Assembly (NCBI RefSeq): GCF_018130165.1
Contig: NZ_JAFCLZ010000010.1
Span: 211,308-275,307 of the forward strand
Reading direction: 5' to 3'
From: Bradyrhizobium sp. JYMT SZCCT0180
GTDB lineage: Bacteria > Pseudomonadota > Alphaproteobacteria > Rhizobiales > Xanthobacteraceae
DNA: 64,000 bases
Position 1 is the stretch's first letter; each line of letters begins with the position of its first letter. Shown here one piece after another: positions 26,138 to 36,241 of this stretch. Made by a program: the position numbers and the translations under genes. The notes under the pieces are model-generated. The model searched no databases and had not been told where the DNA came from. It was given only the letters and a program-made list of their open reading frames with translations.

Positions 26138-27418
26138 TTGACCAACATTGTTGATGTGAAGGTACCTGACATCGGCGACTTCAAGGACGTTCCGATCATC
26201 GAGATCGCGGTCAAGCCCGGTGACGTCGTCAAGATCGACGATCCGCTGCTGACGCTTGAATCTGACAAGGCTTCGATGGAAGTGCCGTCGCCGTCCGCAG
26301 GCACGGTCAAGGAAGTGCTGGTGAAGGTCGGCGATCGCGTCGGTAAGGACAAGCTGATTGTCCGTCTTGAAGGCGGTGACGTGCCGTCGACGGCCCAAGC
26401 TGCGCCAGCCGTGATGCATCAGCAGGAAGCGGCCGAGCCGCCTCCGAGCGCCGCGCCCGTAGCCGCGCCGCAAAAATCCGGAGGTCCGGCGATCGCGGAC
26501 TTTTCCGGCGCACATGCGAGCCCGGCGATCCGTCGTCTGGCGCGCGAACTCGATATCGATCTCAATGCAATCAAGGGAACGGGCGAGAAGGGCCGTGTCA
26601 CCAAGGAAGATCTGAAGGCCTCGCTGGGGGGCGGAGCCAAGGGCTCGTCCGCCGGCGCGCCTGCGGGCGGCATGGGTATCCCCGAAATTCCCGCTGTCGA
26701 CTTCTCGAAGTTCGGCCCCGTCGAGATCAAGCCGATGGTACGCATCAAGCGCATCTCGGGACCGTTTCTGCATCGGGCGTGGCTCAACATTCCGCATGTC
26801 ACCCACAACGACGATGCCGACATTTCGGAGATCGAGAAGTATCGCAAGGAACTCGACGATGCCGGCAAGGCCGACAAGAAGAAGCCTTACCGCGTATCGC
26901 TACTGCCTTTCCTGATGAAGGCATCGGTCAATGCCTTGAAGGCGTTTCCCGACTTCAACACGTCGCTTACACCGGAGAAGGACGCTCTGGTTTACAAGAA
27001 ATTCTACAACATCGGCATCGCGGTCGACACACCGGAAGGTCTGGTCGTCCCGGTCGTGAAGGACGTCGATCGGAAGGGGATTATCGAGATCTGCCGCGAA
27101 CTCGGTGACATCTCAGCCAAGGCGCGCGACGGCAAGCTGACACCCGCAGAGATGCAGGGCGCGACATTCACGATTTCATCGCTTGGCGGCATTGGCGGTA
27201 GCGCCTTCACGCCAATCGTCAATGCGCCGGAGGTCGCTATTCTCGGTGTCGTACGCTCCAAAATGGCGCCGGTGTGGAATGGCGAAAGCTTCGTGCCGCG
27301 GCTGATGCTGCCGCTGTGCCTTTCCTACGATCACCGGGTGATCGATGGCGCTGCGGCTGCCCGCTTCGCGCGGCATCTCGCGACGGTTCTTGAAGATGTG
27401 CGGCGGCTCGTCCTCTGA
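26138..27418 (+). CDS. aceF: Dihydrolipoamide acetyltransferase E2
   Basis: A 426-residue E2 core protein of the pyruvate dehydrogenase complex. It has one lipoyl domain (residues 5-80) with the lipoylated lysine at 44 in ESDKASMEVPSP, a Pro/Ala linker, a peripheral subunit-binding domain near 128-163 (SPAIRRLARELDIDL), and the catalytic domain ending SYDHRVIDGAAAARF with the active-site His and Asp. A single lipoyl domain is fewer than in E. coli AceF (three). The start is TTG 26138 behind GGGGAGG. It lies 78 bp after aceE. The lipoyl group would be made by LipA, encoded at the far end of this block. Confidence 0.93.
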   Translation: MTNIVDVKVPDIGDFKDVPIIEIAVKPGDVVKIDDPLLTLESDKASMEVPSPSAGTVKEVLVKVGDRVGKDKLIVRLEGGDVPSTAQAAPAVMHQQEAAEPPPSAAPVAAPQKSGGPAIADFSGAHASPAIRRLARELDIDLNAIKGTGEKGRVTKEDLKASLGGGAKGSSAGAPAGGMGIPEIPAVDFSKFGPVEIKPMVRIKRISGPFLHRAWLNIPHVTHNDDADISEIEKYRKELDDAGKADKKKPYRVSLLPFLMKASVNALKAFPDFNTSLTPEKDALVYKKFYNIGIAVDTPEGLVVPVVKDVDRKGIIEICRELGDISAKARDGKLTPAEMQGATFTISSLGGIGGSAFTPIVNAPEVAILGVVRSKMAPVWNGESFVPRLMLPLCLSYDHRVIDGAAAARFARHLATVLEDVRRLVL

Positions 27419-27441
27419 CGGACAGGAACGGGAGAGAGACG

Positions 27442-29148
27442 ATGACTGATACGATCAAGGTGCCCGATATCGGTGACTTCAAGGATGTCCCTGTCATCGA
27501 GGTGCACGTGAAGCCGGGGCAGGTTATTGCGGCCGAAGACACGCTGGTTACGCTCGAGTCCGACAAGGCGACGATGGACGTTCCTGCGCCCGCGGGAGGG
27601 ACCATTGGTGAAGTCAAAGTCAAGATCGGCGACAAGGTCAGCGCCGGAACTGTGATTGCGACGTTTACCGGTACGGCTGCCGCAAGCGTCGCCCCGGCCG
27701 CCGCGTCGCCGGCGGCTTCGCCTTCGACGGCAAAGGGCGATCTCCATGCCGAGGTGCTTGTGATCGGTGCCGGTCCTGGCGGCTATTCGGCGGCGTTCCG
27801 GGCCGCCGATCTGGGCAAGAAGGTCGTGCTGGTCGACAAGGGCCCGACCCTTGGTGGCGTCTGCCTGAATGTCGGCTGCATTCCATCGAAAGCCCTTCTG
27901 CACGCCGCCAAGGTGATCGACGAAACCAGGGAGATGAGCGATCACGGCATCTCCTTCGCGGCCCCTTCGGTTGACATCGACAAGCTGCGCGGCTGGAAGG
28001 ATGGCATCATCAAGAAGCTGACGGGCGGTCTGTCGGGTCTGGCGAAGCAGCGCAAGGTCACGGTGGTCAACGGCGTTGCGAAATTTGCCTCGCCCAAATC
28101 GGTGCAGGTCCAAACGGGTGAGGGTGGCAAGACAATTTCGTTCGACCAGGCAATCATTGCCTGCGGCTCGGAACCGGTGACGCTGCCCTTCATCCCGCAC
28201 GACGACCCGCGCGTGATCGATTCAACCGGCGCGCTTGAACTCGATGGTTTGCCGGAGCGGCTGCTGGTGCTTGGTGGGGGAATTATCGGGCTCGAAATGG
28301 CCACGGTCTATCATTCGCTTGGCGTCAAGGTGACGGTCGTCGAATTGATGGACCAGATCATACCCGGCGTCGACAAGGATATCGTGACCCCGCTGATGAA
28401 GCGGATCGACAAGCGTTACGAGAAGATCCTGCTGAAGACCAAAGTGACGGCGGTCGCAGCCAAGGCGGATGGCCTCCACGTGACTTTCGAGGGACCGAGC
28501 GGTACTTCGAGCGGCCTGTTCGATCGCCTGCTCGTTGCCGTCGGTCGTCGTCCGAACGGCAAGATGATTGGCGCGGAAGCCGCCGGCGTAACAGTCGATG
28601 AGCGTGGCTTCATCGCGGTCGACAAACAGATGCGCACGAATGTTTCGCATATCTTTGCCATCGGCGATGTGGTGGGCCAGCCGATGCTGGCTCACAAGGC
28701 TGTGCACGAGGCCAAGGTCGCGGCCGAGGTGGCGGCTGGCCAGAAGAGCGTCTTCGACGCCAAGGTCATTCCGTCGGTTGCCTACACCGATCCCGAAGTG
28801 GCCTGGGTTGGCCTCACCGAGATCGAAGCCAAGGCCAAAGGCATCAAATACGGCAAGGGCGTTTTCCCCTGGGCGGCAAGCGGGCGCTCACTGTCACTTG
28901 GTCGCGACGAAGGCATCACCAAGGTCCTGTTCGACGAGGAACACGAGCGGATTATCGGTTGCGGCATCGTTGGGCCTTCGGCGGGCGATCTGATCGCTGA
29001 GGCCGCGCTTGCGATCGAAATGGGCGCCGATGCCGCTGACATCGGCCTCACGATCCACCCCCATCCGACGCTGTCCGAAACGATCGGCATGGCGGCGGAA
29101 GCCTTCGAGGGGACCATCACGGATCTCTACATGCCAAAGAAGAAATAG
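27442..29148 (+). CDS. lpdA: Dihydrolipoamide dehydrogenase E3 with N-terminal lipoyl domain
   Basis: A 568-residue FAD disulfide oxidoreductase. Residues 1-80 form a lipoyl domain with the target lysine at 42 (ESDKATMDVPAP), then a Ser/Ala linker. The FAD motif VIGAGPGGYSAAFRAADLG starts near 106. The redox-active disulfide is in GGVCLNVGCIPSKALL, the NAD motif is LLVLGGGIIGLEMA, and the C-terminal catalytic HPHPTLSE is near 540. A lipoyl domain fused to E3 is known from betaproteobacterial PdhL. E3 reoxidises the E2 dihydrolipoyl arm and reduces NAD. It is 23 bp after aceF, with GGGAGAGAGACG before the ATG. Confidence 0.93.
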   Translation: MTDTIKVPDIGDFKDVPVIEVHVKPGQVIAAEDTLVTLESDKATMDVPAPAGGTIGEVKVKIGDKVSAGTVIATFTGTAAASVAPAAASPAASPSTAKGDLHAEVLVIGAGPGGYSAAFRAADLGKKVVLVDKGPTLGGVCLNVGCIPSKALLHAAKVIDETREMSDHGISFAAPSVDIDKLRGWKDGIIKKLTGGLSGLAKQRKVTVVNGVAKFASPKSVQVQTGEGGKTISFDQAIIACGSEPVTLPFIPHDDPRVIDSTGALELDGLPERLLVLGGGIIGLEMATVYHSLGVKVTVVELMDQIIPGVDKDIVTPLMKRIDKRYEKILLKTKVTAVAAKADGLHVTFEGPSGTSSGLFDRLLVAVGRRPNGKMIGAEAAGVTVDERGFIAVDKQMRTNVSHIFAIGDVVGQPMLAHKAVHEAKVAAEVAAGQKSVFDAKVIPSVAYTDPEVAWVGLTEIEAKAKGIKYGKGVFPWAASGRSLSLGRDEGITKVLFDEEHERIIGCGIVGPSAGDLIAEAALAIEMGADAADIGLTIHPHPTLSETIGMAAEAFEGTITDLYMPKKK

Positions 29149-29216
29149 CGCCTCGTCGGCAGGTGTGTGCGTCAGAAGACAGAAAACTGTCCGAAATTCA
29201 AAGAGGGAAAATAACT

Positions 29217-31490
29217 GTGTCAGATCATCTGGACGAAAGCGCGCTGGACTATCATCGGCATCCGTCGGCAGGGAAGATCTCCGTCGTTCCGACCAAGAGT
29301 ATGACCAACCAGCATGATCTTGCGTTGGCCTATTCGCCCGGTGTGGCCGTGCCGTGCATGGCGATTGCCGCAAATCCCGATCAGGCACGTAATCTGACGT
29401 CGCGCGGCAACCTCGTTGCGGTTATTACGAACGGAACGGCCGTTCTCGGTCTTGGCAATATCGGCGCCCTGGCGAGCAAGCCAGTGATGGAGGGCAAGGC
29501 GTGCCTGTTCAAGAAATTCGCCGATATCGACGTCTTTGACATCGAACTTGACGAAATCGATCCGGACAAGATCGTCGATATCGTCGCGGCCATGGAGCCG
29601 ACATTCGGCGGCATCAACCTGGAAGACATCAAGGCGCCCGAGTGCTTCTACATCGAAAGGAAGCTCCGCGAGCGCATGAAGATCCCGGTCTTTCACGACG
29701 ACCAGCACGGCACGGCGATCGTGGCCGGCGCAGCCGTCATCAACGGGCTCGAGATCGTCGGAAAGAAGATCGAAGACATCAAGATCGTGGCGTCGGGCGC
29801 GGGCGCGGCCGCGATTGCCTGTCTTGATCTGCTGGTCGGACTCGGCGCGAAGCGCGAGAACATCTTCGCCTCGGACTCCAAGGGCGTCGTCTATGCCGGC
29901 CGAGTTGAATACATGGACGATCAGAAGGCGAAATACGCTCAGCCAACCTCTGCGCGAACGCTGGGCGAGATTATTCCTGGCGCCGATCTCTTTCTCGGCC
30001 TGTCCGCGGGCGGTGTCCTGAAACCGGAAATGCTCGCCAAAATGGCGGATCGCCCCCTTATTCTTGCACTTGCCAATCCGGATCCGGAGATATCGCCGGA
30101 ACTCGCCAAGGCGACGCGTGCGGACGCGATCATCGCTACCGGCCGCTCCGACTATCCCAATCAGGTCAATAACGTCCTGTGTTTTCCGTTCATTTTTCGC
30201 GGCGCGCTTGATGTCGGGGCCACCACCATCAACGAGGAAATGAAGTTCGCTGCTGTGCATGCCATTGCGGCACTCGCGCGGGCTGAGCAATCGGACATCG
30301 TTGCCTCTGCCTATGGACAGCAGGAAACCCGTTTTGGACCTGACTTCCTGATTCCCCGTCCGTTCGATCCGCGTCTGATCAGCGTGGTCGCTCCGGCCGT
30401 CGCCGAAGCCGCGATGAAAAGCGGTGTCGCCACCCGTCCCATCAAGGACATGCCGGCCTATCGTCGTTCCATGGAGCGATTTGTCTACAAGTCCGGCAAT
30501 ACCATGAGGCCGGTGTTCGAAGCTGCCGCCCAGACGAGCCAGCGCGTGATCTTCGCTGAAGGCGAGGAGTCACGCGTCCTGCGGGCGGTGCAGATCGCCG
30601 TGGATGAAAAACTGGCCCGGCCGGTGCTCGTCGGGCGCGGCGACGTCGTGCACGCGAAAATAAAGAACATCGGTCTCAGGCTTGAGCAGGGACGGGACTT
30701 TGATCTGATCGATGTTCATGACGAGGCGTTGATCAGGTCGGCGGTCGAGGACCACTATCAATTGACGCGGCGCAAGGGGGGCTCACGCGAGCGGATTGAC
30801 CGGGCAATGCGTTCCAACAACACGCTGCTGGCGGCCACGATGCTTCGGCTGGGGCGTGCGGACGGCATGTTGTGCGGCACCCATGGCGACTATTCCGAGC
30901 ACCTGGAATGTGTGTCGAAGGCGATCGGCTTTGGTTCGGGCAGGCGCATTTTCGCGGCCATGAACTTGCTGATGCTTCCACAACATACGGTTTTCATTTG
31001 CGACACCTACATCAACGCCGATCCGACGGCGGAGGAATTGGCCGACATTACCATCCTGGCGACCGACGAAATGTGCCGGTTTGGAATCAATCCGCGCGTG
31101 GCTCTGCTCTCCCATTCCAGCTTCGGCAGCTCCGATGCAGGATCGGCGAGAAAAATGCGGGCGACGCTCGATCTGGTCCTCGAAGCGAAACCGGACCTCG
31201 AAATCGAAGGCGAAATGCGCGGCGACATGGCGCTGTCCAAGCGCATTCTGGACGCCGCATTTCCGGACTCTCGCCTGCGTACCGAGGCCAATCTCCTGAT
31301 CATGCCCAATCTCGATGCGGCCAACATCACCTACAACGTTTTGAAGACCGTGGCTGGCGAAGGCGTGACGGTGGGTCCCATCCTGCTCGGCGCGGCCAAA
31401 CCCGTCCATATCCTTACGCCGACCAGTACCGTGCGAGGCATCGTGAACATGACGGCGCTCGCTTCCGTTGATGCGTCGATAAAGAGCTGA
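29217..31490 (+). CDS. maeB: Malic enzyme with phosphotransacetylase-like C-terminal domain
   Basis: A 757-residue MaeB-type enzyme that decarboxylates malate to pyruvate with NAD(P). The N-terminal malic enzyme part (about 1-425) includes [26 protein letters not shown] and the nucleotide motif [18 protein letters not shown]. The C-terminal part (about 430-757) is homologous to phosphate acetyltransferase, usually without that activity and thought to bind acetyl-CoA as an effector. The GTG at 29217 behind AGAGGG gives the family length of about 760; the frame is open from 29163. It sits between the PDH genes and dctA, so the order dicarboxylate, pyruvate, acetyl-CoA is encoded in one unit. 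NADP versus NAD preference is not certain. Confidence 0.92.
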   Translation: MSDHLDESALDYHRHPSAGKISVVPTKSMTNQHDLALAYSPGVAVPCMAIAANPDQARNLTSRGNLVAVITNGTAVLGLGNIGALASKPVMEGKACLFKKFADIDVFDIELDEIDPDKIVDIVAAMEPTFGGINLEDIKAPECFYIERKLRERMKIPVFHDDQHGTAIVAGAAVINGLEIVGKKIEDIKIVASGAGAAAIACLDLLVGLGAKRENIFASDSKGVVYAGRVEYMDDQKAKYAQPTSARTLGEIIPGADLFLGLSAGGVLKPEMLAKMADRPLILALANPDPEISPELAKATRADAIIATGRSDYPNQVNNVLCFPFIFRGALDVGATTINEEMKFAAVHAIAALARAEQSDIVASAYGQQETRFGPDFLIPRPFDPRLISVVAPAVAEAAMKSGVATRPIKDMPAYRRSMERFVYKSGNTMRPVFEAAAQTSQRVIFAEGEESRVLRAVQIAVDEKLARPVLVGRGDVVHAKIKNIGLRLEQGRDFDLIDVHDEALIRSAVEDHYQLTRRKGGSRERIDRAMRSNNTLLAATMLRLGRADGMLCGTHGDYSEHLECVSKAIGFGSGRRIFAAMNLLMLPQHTVFICDTYINADPTAEELADITILATDEMCRFGINPRVALLSHSSFGSSDAGSARKMRATLDLVLEAKPDLEIEGEMRGDMALSKRILDAAFPDSRLRTEANLLIMPNLDAANITYNVLKTVAGEGVTVGPILLGAAKPVHILTPTSTVRGIVNMTALASVDASIKS

Positions 31491-31513
31491 CTTAAAATCG
31501 AGGGGAGATCGTT

Positions 31514-32857
31514 ATGACGAGTCATGCAGGCACTGCCAGTAATGTTTCAACCACCGATGTTTCACAGAAAAAGCCCTGGTACACGGTTCTCTATGTCCAG
31601 GTCCTGATCGCGATCCTGCTCGGCGCGGTGGTCGGCTGGCTGTGGCCGGCATTTGCGACCAACGACTGGATCAAGGCGCTCGGCGACGGCTTCATCAAGC
31701 TGATCAAGATGGTGATCGCGCCGATCATCTTCTGCACGGTGGTTTCCGGAATTGCCCATATCCAGGATGCAAAGAAGGTTGGCCGCATCGGGATCAAGGC
31801 GCTGATCTATTTCGAGGTCGTCTCGACATTTGCGCTTGTGATCGGACTGGTCGTCGGGAATCTGGTGCGTCCCGGCGCCGGCTTCGGCGGCGGCATGGCC
31901 GATGCGGCGAAAGTCGCCGGCTTCGCCAAGCAGGCGGAGGCCCAGAAGAGCGTCGATTTCTTCCTGCACATCATTCCCGACACGGTGGTCGGGGCCTTCG
32001 CCCAGGGCGAGATTCTGCAGGTGCTGCTGTTCTCGATTCTGTTCGGCTTTGCCCTGATGGGGCTTGGCGAGCGCGGCCACACGCTGCGTTCCTTCATCGA
32101 CGATGCGGCGCATGGGGTTTTCGGCGTCATCGCCATTGTCATGAAGGCGGCCCCAATCGGCGCGTTCGGAGCCATGGCCTTTACCATCGGCAAGTTCGGC
32201 ACCGGCGCGATCCTGAATCTGATCGGGCTGATTGCGACGTTCTATGTCACGGCCGCTCTCTTCGTGTTCGTGGTGCTCGGGATCATCGCAAAAATGGTCG
32301 GGTTCTCGATCTTCAAGTTCCTGGCCTACATCAAGGACGAGCTGCTGATCGTGCTCGGCACGTCGTCCTCGGAAAGCGCGTTGCCTTCCCTGATGGAAAA
32401 ACTGGAACGGCTCGGTTGTTCCAAATCGGTCGTGGGGCTGGTGGTGCCGACCGGATATTCGTTCAATCTCGACGGCACCAATATCTACATGACGTTGGCG
32501 ACCCTGTTCATCGCGCAGGCGCTGGGCTTCGAACTCTCGATGAGCCAGCAGATCACCATCCTGTTGGTCGCCATGCTGACGTCGAAGGGGGCCTCCGGCA
32601 TTACCGGGGCAGGTTTCATCACGCTGGCGGCGACGCTGGCCGTGGTCGATCCGCGCCTGGTGCCCGGCATGGCCATCGTACTCGGGATCGACAAGTTCAT
32701 GAGTGAATGCCGTGCTCTCACAAACCTGTGCGGCAACGGCATCGCGTGCGTGGTTGTGGCCTGGTGGGAGGGTGAGCTCGATCGCACGGCGCTCAATAAG
32801 AACCTGAGCAAGCAGATCGATCCGGCTGATTTGGAAACGGCACTCACCACGGGCTAG
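31514..32857 (+). CDS. dctA: C4-dicarboxylate:cation symporter DctA
   Basis: A 447-residue sodium/proton-dicarboxylate symporter that imports malate, succinate and fumarate. Eight membrane segments plus two re-entrant loops fit the family. Visible marks are [18 protein letters not shown], the serine-rich hairpin [38 protein letters not shown] and the late [19 protein letters not shown]. An AGGGGAGATCGTT ribosome site precedes the ATG, 24 bp after maeB, so it has no promoter of its own between the genes. In rhizobia dctA is normally divergent from dctBD and has its own sigma-54 promoter; here the pair lies downstream and the promoter seems to be at the head of the aceE operon. Confidence 0.93.
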   Translation: MTSHAGTASNVSTTDVSQKKPWYTVLYVQVLIAILLGAVVGWLWPAFATNDWIKALGDGFIKLIKMVIAPIIFCTVVSGIAHIQDAKKVGRIGIKALIYFEVVSTFALVIGLVVGNLVRPGAGFGGGMADAAKVAGFAKQAEAQKSVDFFLHIIPDTVVGAFAQGEILQVLLFSILFGFALMGLGERGHTLRSFIDDAAHGVFGVIAIVMKAAPIGAFGAMAFTIGKFGTGAILNLIGLIATFYVTAALFVFVVLGIIAKMVGFSIFKFLAYIKDELLIVLGTSSSESALPSLMEKLERLGCSKSVVGLVVPTGYSFNLDGTNIYMTLATLFIAQALGFELSMSQQITILLVAMLTSKGASGITGAGFITLAATLAVVDPRLVPGMAIVLGIDKFMSECRALTNLCGNGIACVVVAWWEGELDRTALNKNLSKQIDPADLETALTTG

Positions 32858-32955
32858 TGCTTGGGAGCGTACCCGCAACCGGTGTCAGCTCCGGATTCCG
32901 CCGCGTCAAAGCGAGGCGATTGATGGTGCTGCCCGGTTGCACGGCGAGGGAAACA

Positions 32956-34284
32956 ATGGCGATGTCAGACAAGAGCGATCTGCACCATATTGTGGTCGTG
33001 GGCGGGGGAGCCGGGGGTCTGGAGCTCGTAACGCGGCTTGGTGACCGTCTGGCGGCCAAGGGCAAGGCGCGGGTCACGCTGGTCGAGCGCTCCCGAACCC
33101 ATCTCTGGAAGCCGCTGCTTCATGAAATCGCCGCCGGCAGCATGGATGCCGCCCAGCATGAGGTCGACTATCTGGCGCATGCCCACTGGCATAATTTTCG
33201 GTTTCGCTTTGGCGAAATGATCGGGCTCGACCGCAAGAACCGTGAAATTCACCTCGCGGCCACGTTTGACGACGAGGGCGAGGAGATCACCCCGAAACGA
33301 TCCTTTACGTACGACACGCTTGTGATCGCGGTGGGAAGCGTGTCGAACGATTTTGGAACGCCGGGCGTCAGAGAGCACGCCATCATGCTCGAGACCCCGG
33401 AACACGCGGCGCGCTTCAATCGAAAGATAGTCAATGCGTGCTTCCGCGCGCATACGCAGGAGCAGCCCGTCCAGCCGGGCCAGCTCCACGTGACGATCAT
33501 CGGCGCAGGCGCCACCGGCACCGAACTTTCGGCGGAGTTGCACCAAACGACACGGGCGGTCGTCGCCTATGGTCTGGATAAGATCAATCCATCCAGGGAT
33601 ATTCGTATTACGCTTGTGGAAGCCGCCGATCGGATCCTGCCCGCGCTTCCCGAGAGTGTGTCGCATTCGACAGCGCTGCTCTTGAAAGGACTGGATGTCG
33701 ATGTCCGCACCGGGGCCAAGGTGAACGAAGTATCCGGTGAGGGTGTCCATCTGGATTCCGGCGAACTCGTTCCCTCTAAATTCGTCGTTTGGGCCGCGGG
33801 GGTCAGGGGACCCGATTTTCTCGGCCATCTTGATGGGCTCGAGGTCTCGCGCAGCAACCAGCTCGTCGTGTTGCCAACGCTTCAGACCACTCAGGATCCG
33901 GACATTTTCGCGATCGGTGACTGCGCAAGCTGCCTGAATTCCGCTTCCGGCCAGCCTGTTCCGCCCCGCGCCCAGGCGGCTCACCAGCAGGCGTCCCATG
34001 TCTTCAAGCAGATCAGCCGCCGCCTCGAGAACAAGCTGCTGCAACCGTACTTCTACCGGGATTTTGGCTCGCTGGTATCGCTCGGCAAGTATGCCACCGT
34101 CGGCAGTCTCATGGGCTTGGGGAAGGGGAGGAAGCTCCAAATCGAGGGCTATTTTGCACTGTTGATGTATCGATCCCTCTACAAGATGCACCAGGTCGCC
34201 TTGCATGGCGGGAGCAAGGTATTTCTGGACACGCTCGGCCGGCTCATCTCGCGCCGCACCGTGCCGCAGATCAAACTTCATTGA
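32956..34284 (+). CDS. ndh: Type II NADH dehydrogenase (NDH-2)
   Basis: A 442-residue single-subunit FAD oxidoreductase that passes electrons from NADH to quinone without pumping protons. The first nucleotide motif is VVVGGGAGGLELVTRLG near residue 12, the second VTIIGAGATGTELSAEL near 179, and the third IFAIGDCAS near 318. The C-terminal region with SLVSLGKYATVG and the amphipathic end is typical of membrane-associated NDH-2. The ATG at 32956 follows GCGAGGG; the frame is open from 32857 but the upstream part is not conserved. It follows dctA by 98 bp. In this block it would reoxidise NADH made by malic enzyme and PDH. A sulfide:quinone reductase is less likely. Confidence 0.85.
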   Translation: MAMSDKSDLHHIVVVGGGAGGLELVTRLGDRLAAKGKARVTLVERSRTHLWKPLLHEIAAGSMDAAQHEVDYLAHAHWHNFRFRFGEMIGLDRKNREIHLAATFDDEGEEITPKRSFTYDTLVIAVGSVSNDFGTPGVREHAIMLETPEHAARFNRKIVNACFRAHTQEQPVQPGQLHVTIIGAGATGTELSAELHQTTRAVVAYGLDKINPSRDIRITLVEAADRILPALPESVSHSTALLLKGLDVDVRTGAKVNEVSGEGVHLDSGELVPSKFVVWAAGVRGPDFLGHLDGLEVSRSNQLVVLPTLQTTQDPDIFAIGDCASCLNSASGQPVPPRAQAAHQQASHVFKQISRRLENKLLQPYFYRDFGSLVSLGKYATVGSLMGLGKGRKLQIEGYFALLMYRSLYKMHQVALHGGSKVFLDTLGRLISRRTVPQIKLH

Positions 34285-34399
34285 GGCGGCAATGATAAAT
34301 TCCGTGCGTTTCTTGCCGGGCGTTGTGTAAGGTCATCACGCCGGTGACTGGCGGTGGGACACCATATGCTGAATCCGTGATCGACATTGTCGGGGTCTC

Positions 34400-36241
34400 A
34401 TGGAGCCGAGTGCCAACAAAATCGAGTCGCCTTCCAGGATCGCCTGGACGGCCGGTATTGTGGGCGCGGTTTTGCTCGCGGCGGTAGCCGTGATCCTCGC
34501 CGGAGACGTTGCATTTCGCCTGAGATCAGAACGGACCATCGAACGGGGGCGAATTGAACTTGATCGATACGCTACATTGCTCGCAACGGAGCTGCACAGG
34601 TTCGACTATCTTCCCGACTTGCTTCAAAATCATCCGGTCGTGATGGATGTGTTGAAGCAGCCTGGTGATCCAAAACGTGTCGATGACGCCAATCGCTACC
34701 TGCAGGCCGTCAATGATGCGGCGGGGACGACGACACTCTATCTTCTGGATCTTAATGGAAAGGCGATGGCCGCAAGCAACTGGAACGAGCCGGCCAGCTT
34801 TGTCGGTGTCGACCTGTCGTACAGACCCTACTTTGCTCGTTCCTTGCGTGATGGGTCCGGGCGTTTCTATGGCATCGGCACCACCAGTGGGACGCCGGGT
34901 TATTATTTCGCCACCACACTTCCGCGCGGGAAGGCGCCACTCGGCATCGGTGTCGTCAAGGTCAACCTTGAAGGACTGCAAGTGCGTCCGTCGTCCGCCA
35001 TCGGCGATGTGATCGTCATAGACGAGCAGGGGGTGATTGTCCTGGCGTCGCGGCCGGCCTGGCAGTACCGTACCATGACGCAACTGGCGCCTGAAGCCCT
35101 GGCGTCGCTGCGCGACGCGCGCCAGTACGAAAATGTCGAACTTGCACCGATCGGAATAAAGACCGAAGAAGCCTTCGGAGGGGAAGGCGCGATCATATCG
35201 CTGCCTGGCGGGAAGCCCGGTGAGGAGCGAAGCCGCTTTCTGGCGCAGGAAAAGAAGCTCGACGGTTCCGACTGGAAGATTGTGATCCTTTCCGAACTTT
35301 CAGACGTCAAACTCTATCAGCGATGGGCCCAGGTCGCCGCAGCACTGCTCGCGACTTCAATCGTGTTCTTTGTTCTTTTCGTCCTGCAACGGAGACGCGC
35401 TGTCCGCCTTCAGCTCGCCGGCAGGGAGGCGCTTGCACGCGCCAATGTCGAGCTGGAGCATCAGGTGGCGCAACGTACCCAGGCCTTGGTCGATACCAAC
35501 CAACAGCTGCGCGATACCCAGGATGAACTCGTTCATTCGGCCAAACTTGCCGCGATCGGGCAGCTCGCGGCAGGTGTTACGCACGAGCTCAATCAGCCTT
35601 TGGCAGCAATCCGCACGCTTTCGGAAAATGCAGACGTTCTGATCGAGCGATCTCAAATCGATATTGCGCGCGGCAACATGCGGGACATCACCGACCTGGT
35701 CGACAGGCTGAGCGGGATCACCGCTCAATTGAAGCAGTTTGCCCGGAAAAGCTCGGTCAACCTGCAGCGTGTTCCGATCAGTCGCAGCATCCGGAACTGC
35801 ATGCAGATTGTCGCGCACAGAATCAAGAAAGCCGAAGTGGCGGTTGATATCGAAATTGCCGATGAGAACCTGTGCGTTCACGCCGATGCGCCGCGGCTCG
35901 AACAGGTGCTGATCAACCTGTTGTCGAACGCAATCGACGCAACCGCGGGAATAGAGAAACCAGCCGTCAGGATCGCCGCATCGCGTGCCGGTGACATGGT
36001 TCTGATTTCCGTTCAGGACAACGGTGTCGGATTGTCGGAAGAAGTCATCTCGCATCTTTTCGAGCCGTTTTTCACGACAAAGGAAGCGGGATCGGGGCTG
36101 GGGCTTGGATTGGCAATTTCGACCGGTATAATCAATCAATTCGGTGGGACACTTACGGCTTCCGGTGAAGCGCAACGCGGAGCGATATTTTTGATCAAGC
36201 TACCTTTGTATCGGAATGAACCCGATGTCCGCGATGTATGA
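34400..36241 (+). CDS. dctB: C4-dicarboxylate sensor histidine kinase DctB
   Basis: A 613-residue membrane sensor kinase. One N-terminal membrane segment (about 18-37) and a second near 316-334 flank a periplasmic double-Cache (PAS-like) domain. Its YRPYFARSLRDGSGRFYGIG and YYFATTL match the dicarboxylate-binding region of DctB. A coiled coil leads to the H-box VTHELNQPLAAI near residue 394, then the N box LLSNAIDA, and the G boxes DNGVGL and GSGLGLGLAIS. The stop overlaps the dctD start region by 26 bases, so the two are coupled. It would sense external C4-dicarboxylates, probably together with DctA, and phosphorylate DctD. Confidence 0.88.
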   Translation: MEPSANKIESPSRIAWTAGIVGAVLLAAVAVILAGDVAFRLRSERTIERGRIELDRYATLLATELHRFDYLPDLLQNHPVVMDVLKQPGDPKRVDDANRYLQAVNDAAGTTTLYLLDLNGKAMAASNWNEPASFVGVDLSYRPYFARSLRDGSGRFYGIGTTSGTPGYYFATTLPRGKAPLGIGVVKVNLEGLQVRPSSAIGDVIVIDEQGVIVLASRPAWQYRTMTQLAPEALASLRDARQYENVELAPIGIKTEEAFGGEGAIISLPGGKPGEERSRFLAQEKKLDGSDWKIVILSELSDVKLYQRWAQVAAALLATSIVFFVLFVLQRRRAVRLQLAGREALARANVELEHQVAQRTQALVDTNQQLRDTQDELVHSAKLAAIGQLAAGVTHELNQPLAAIRTLSENADVLIERSQIDIARGNMRDITDLVDRLSGITAQLKQFARKSSVNLQRVPISRSIRNCMQIVAHRIKKAEVAVDIEIADENLCVHADAPRLEQVLINLLSNAIDATAGIEKPAVRIAASRAGDMVLISVQDNGVGLSEEVISHLFEPFFTTKEAGSGLGLGLAISTGIINQFGGTLTASGEAQRGAIFLIKLPLYRNEPDVRDV

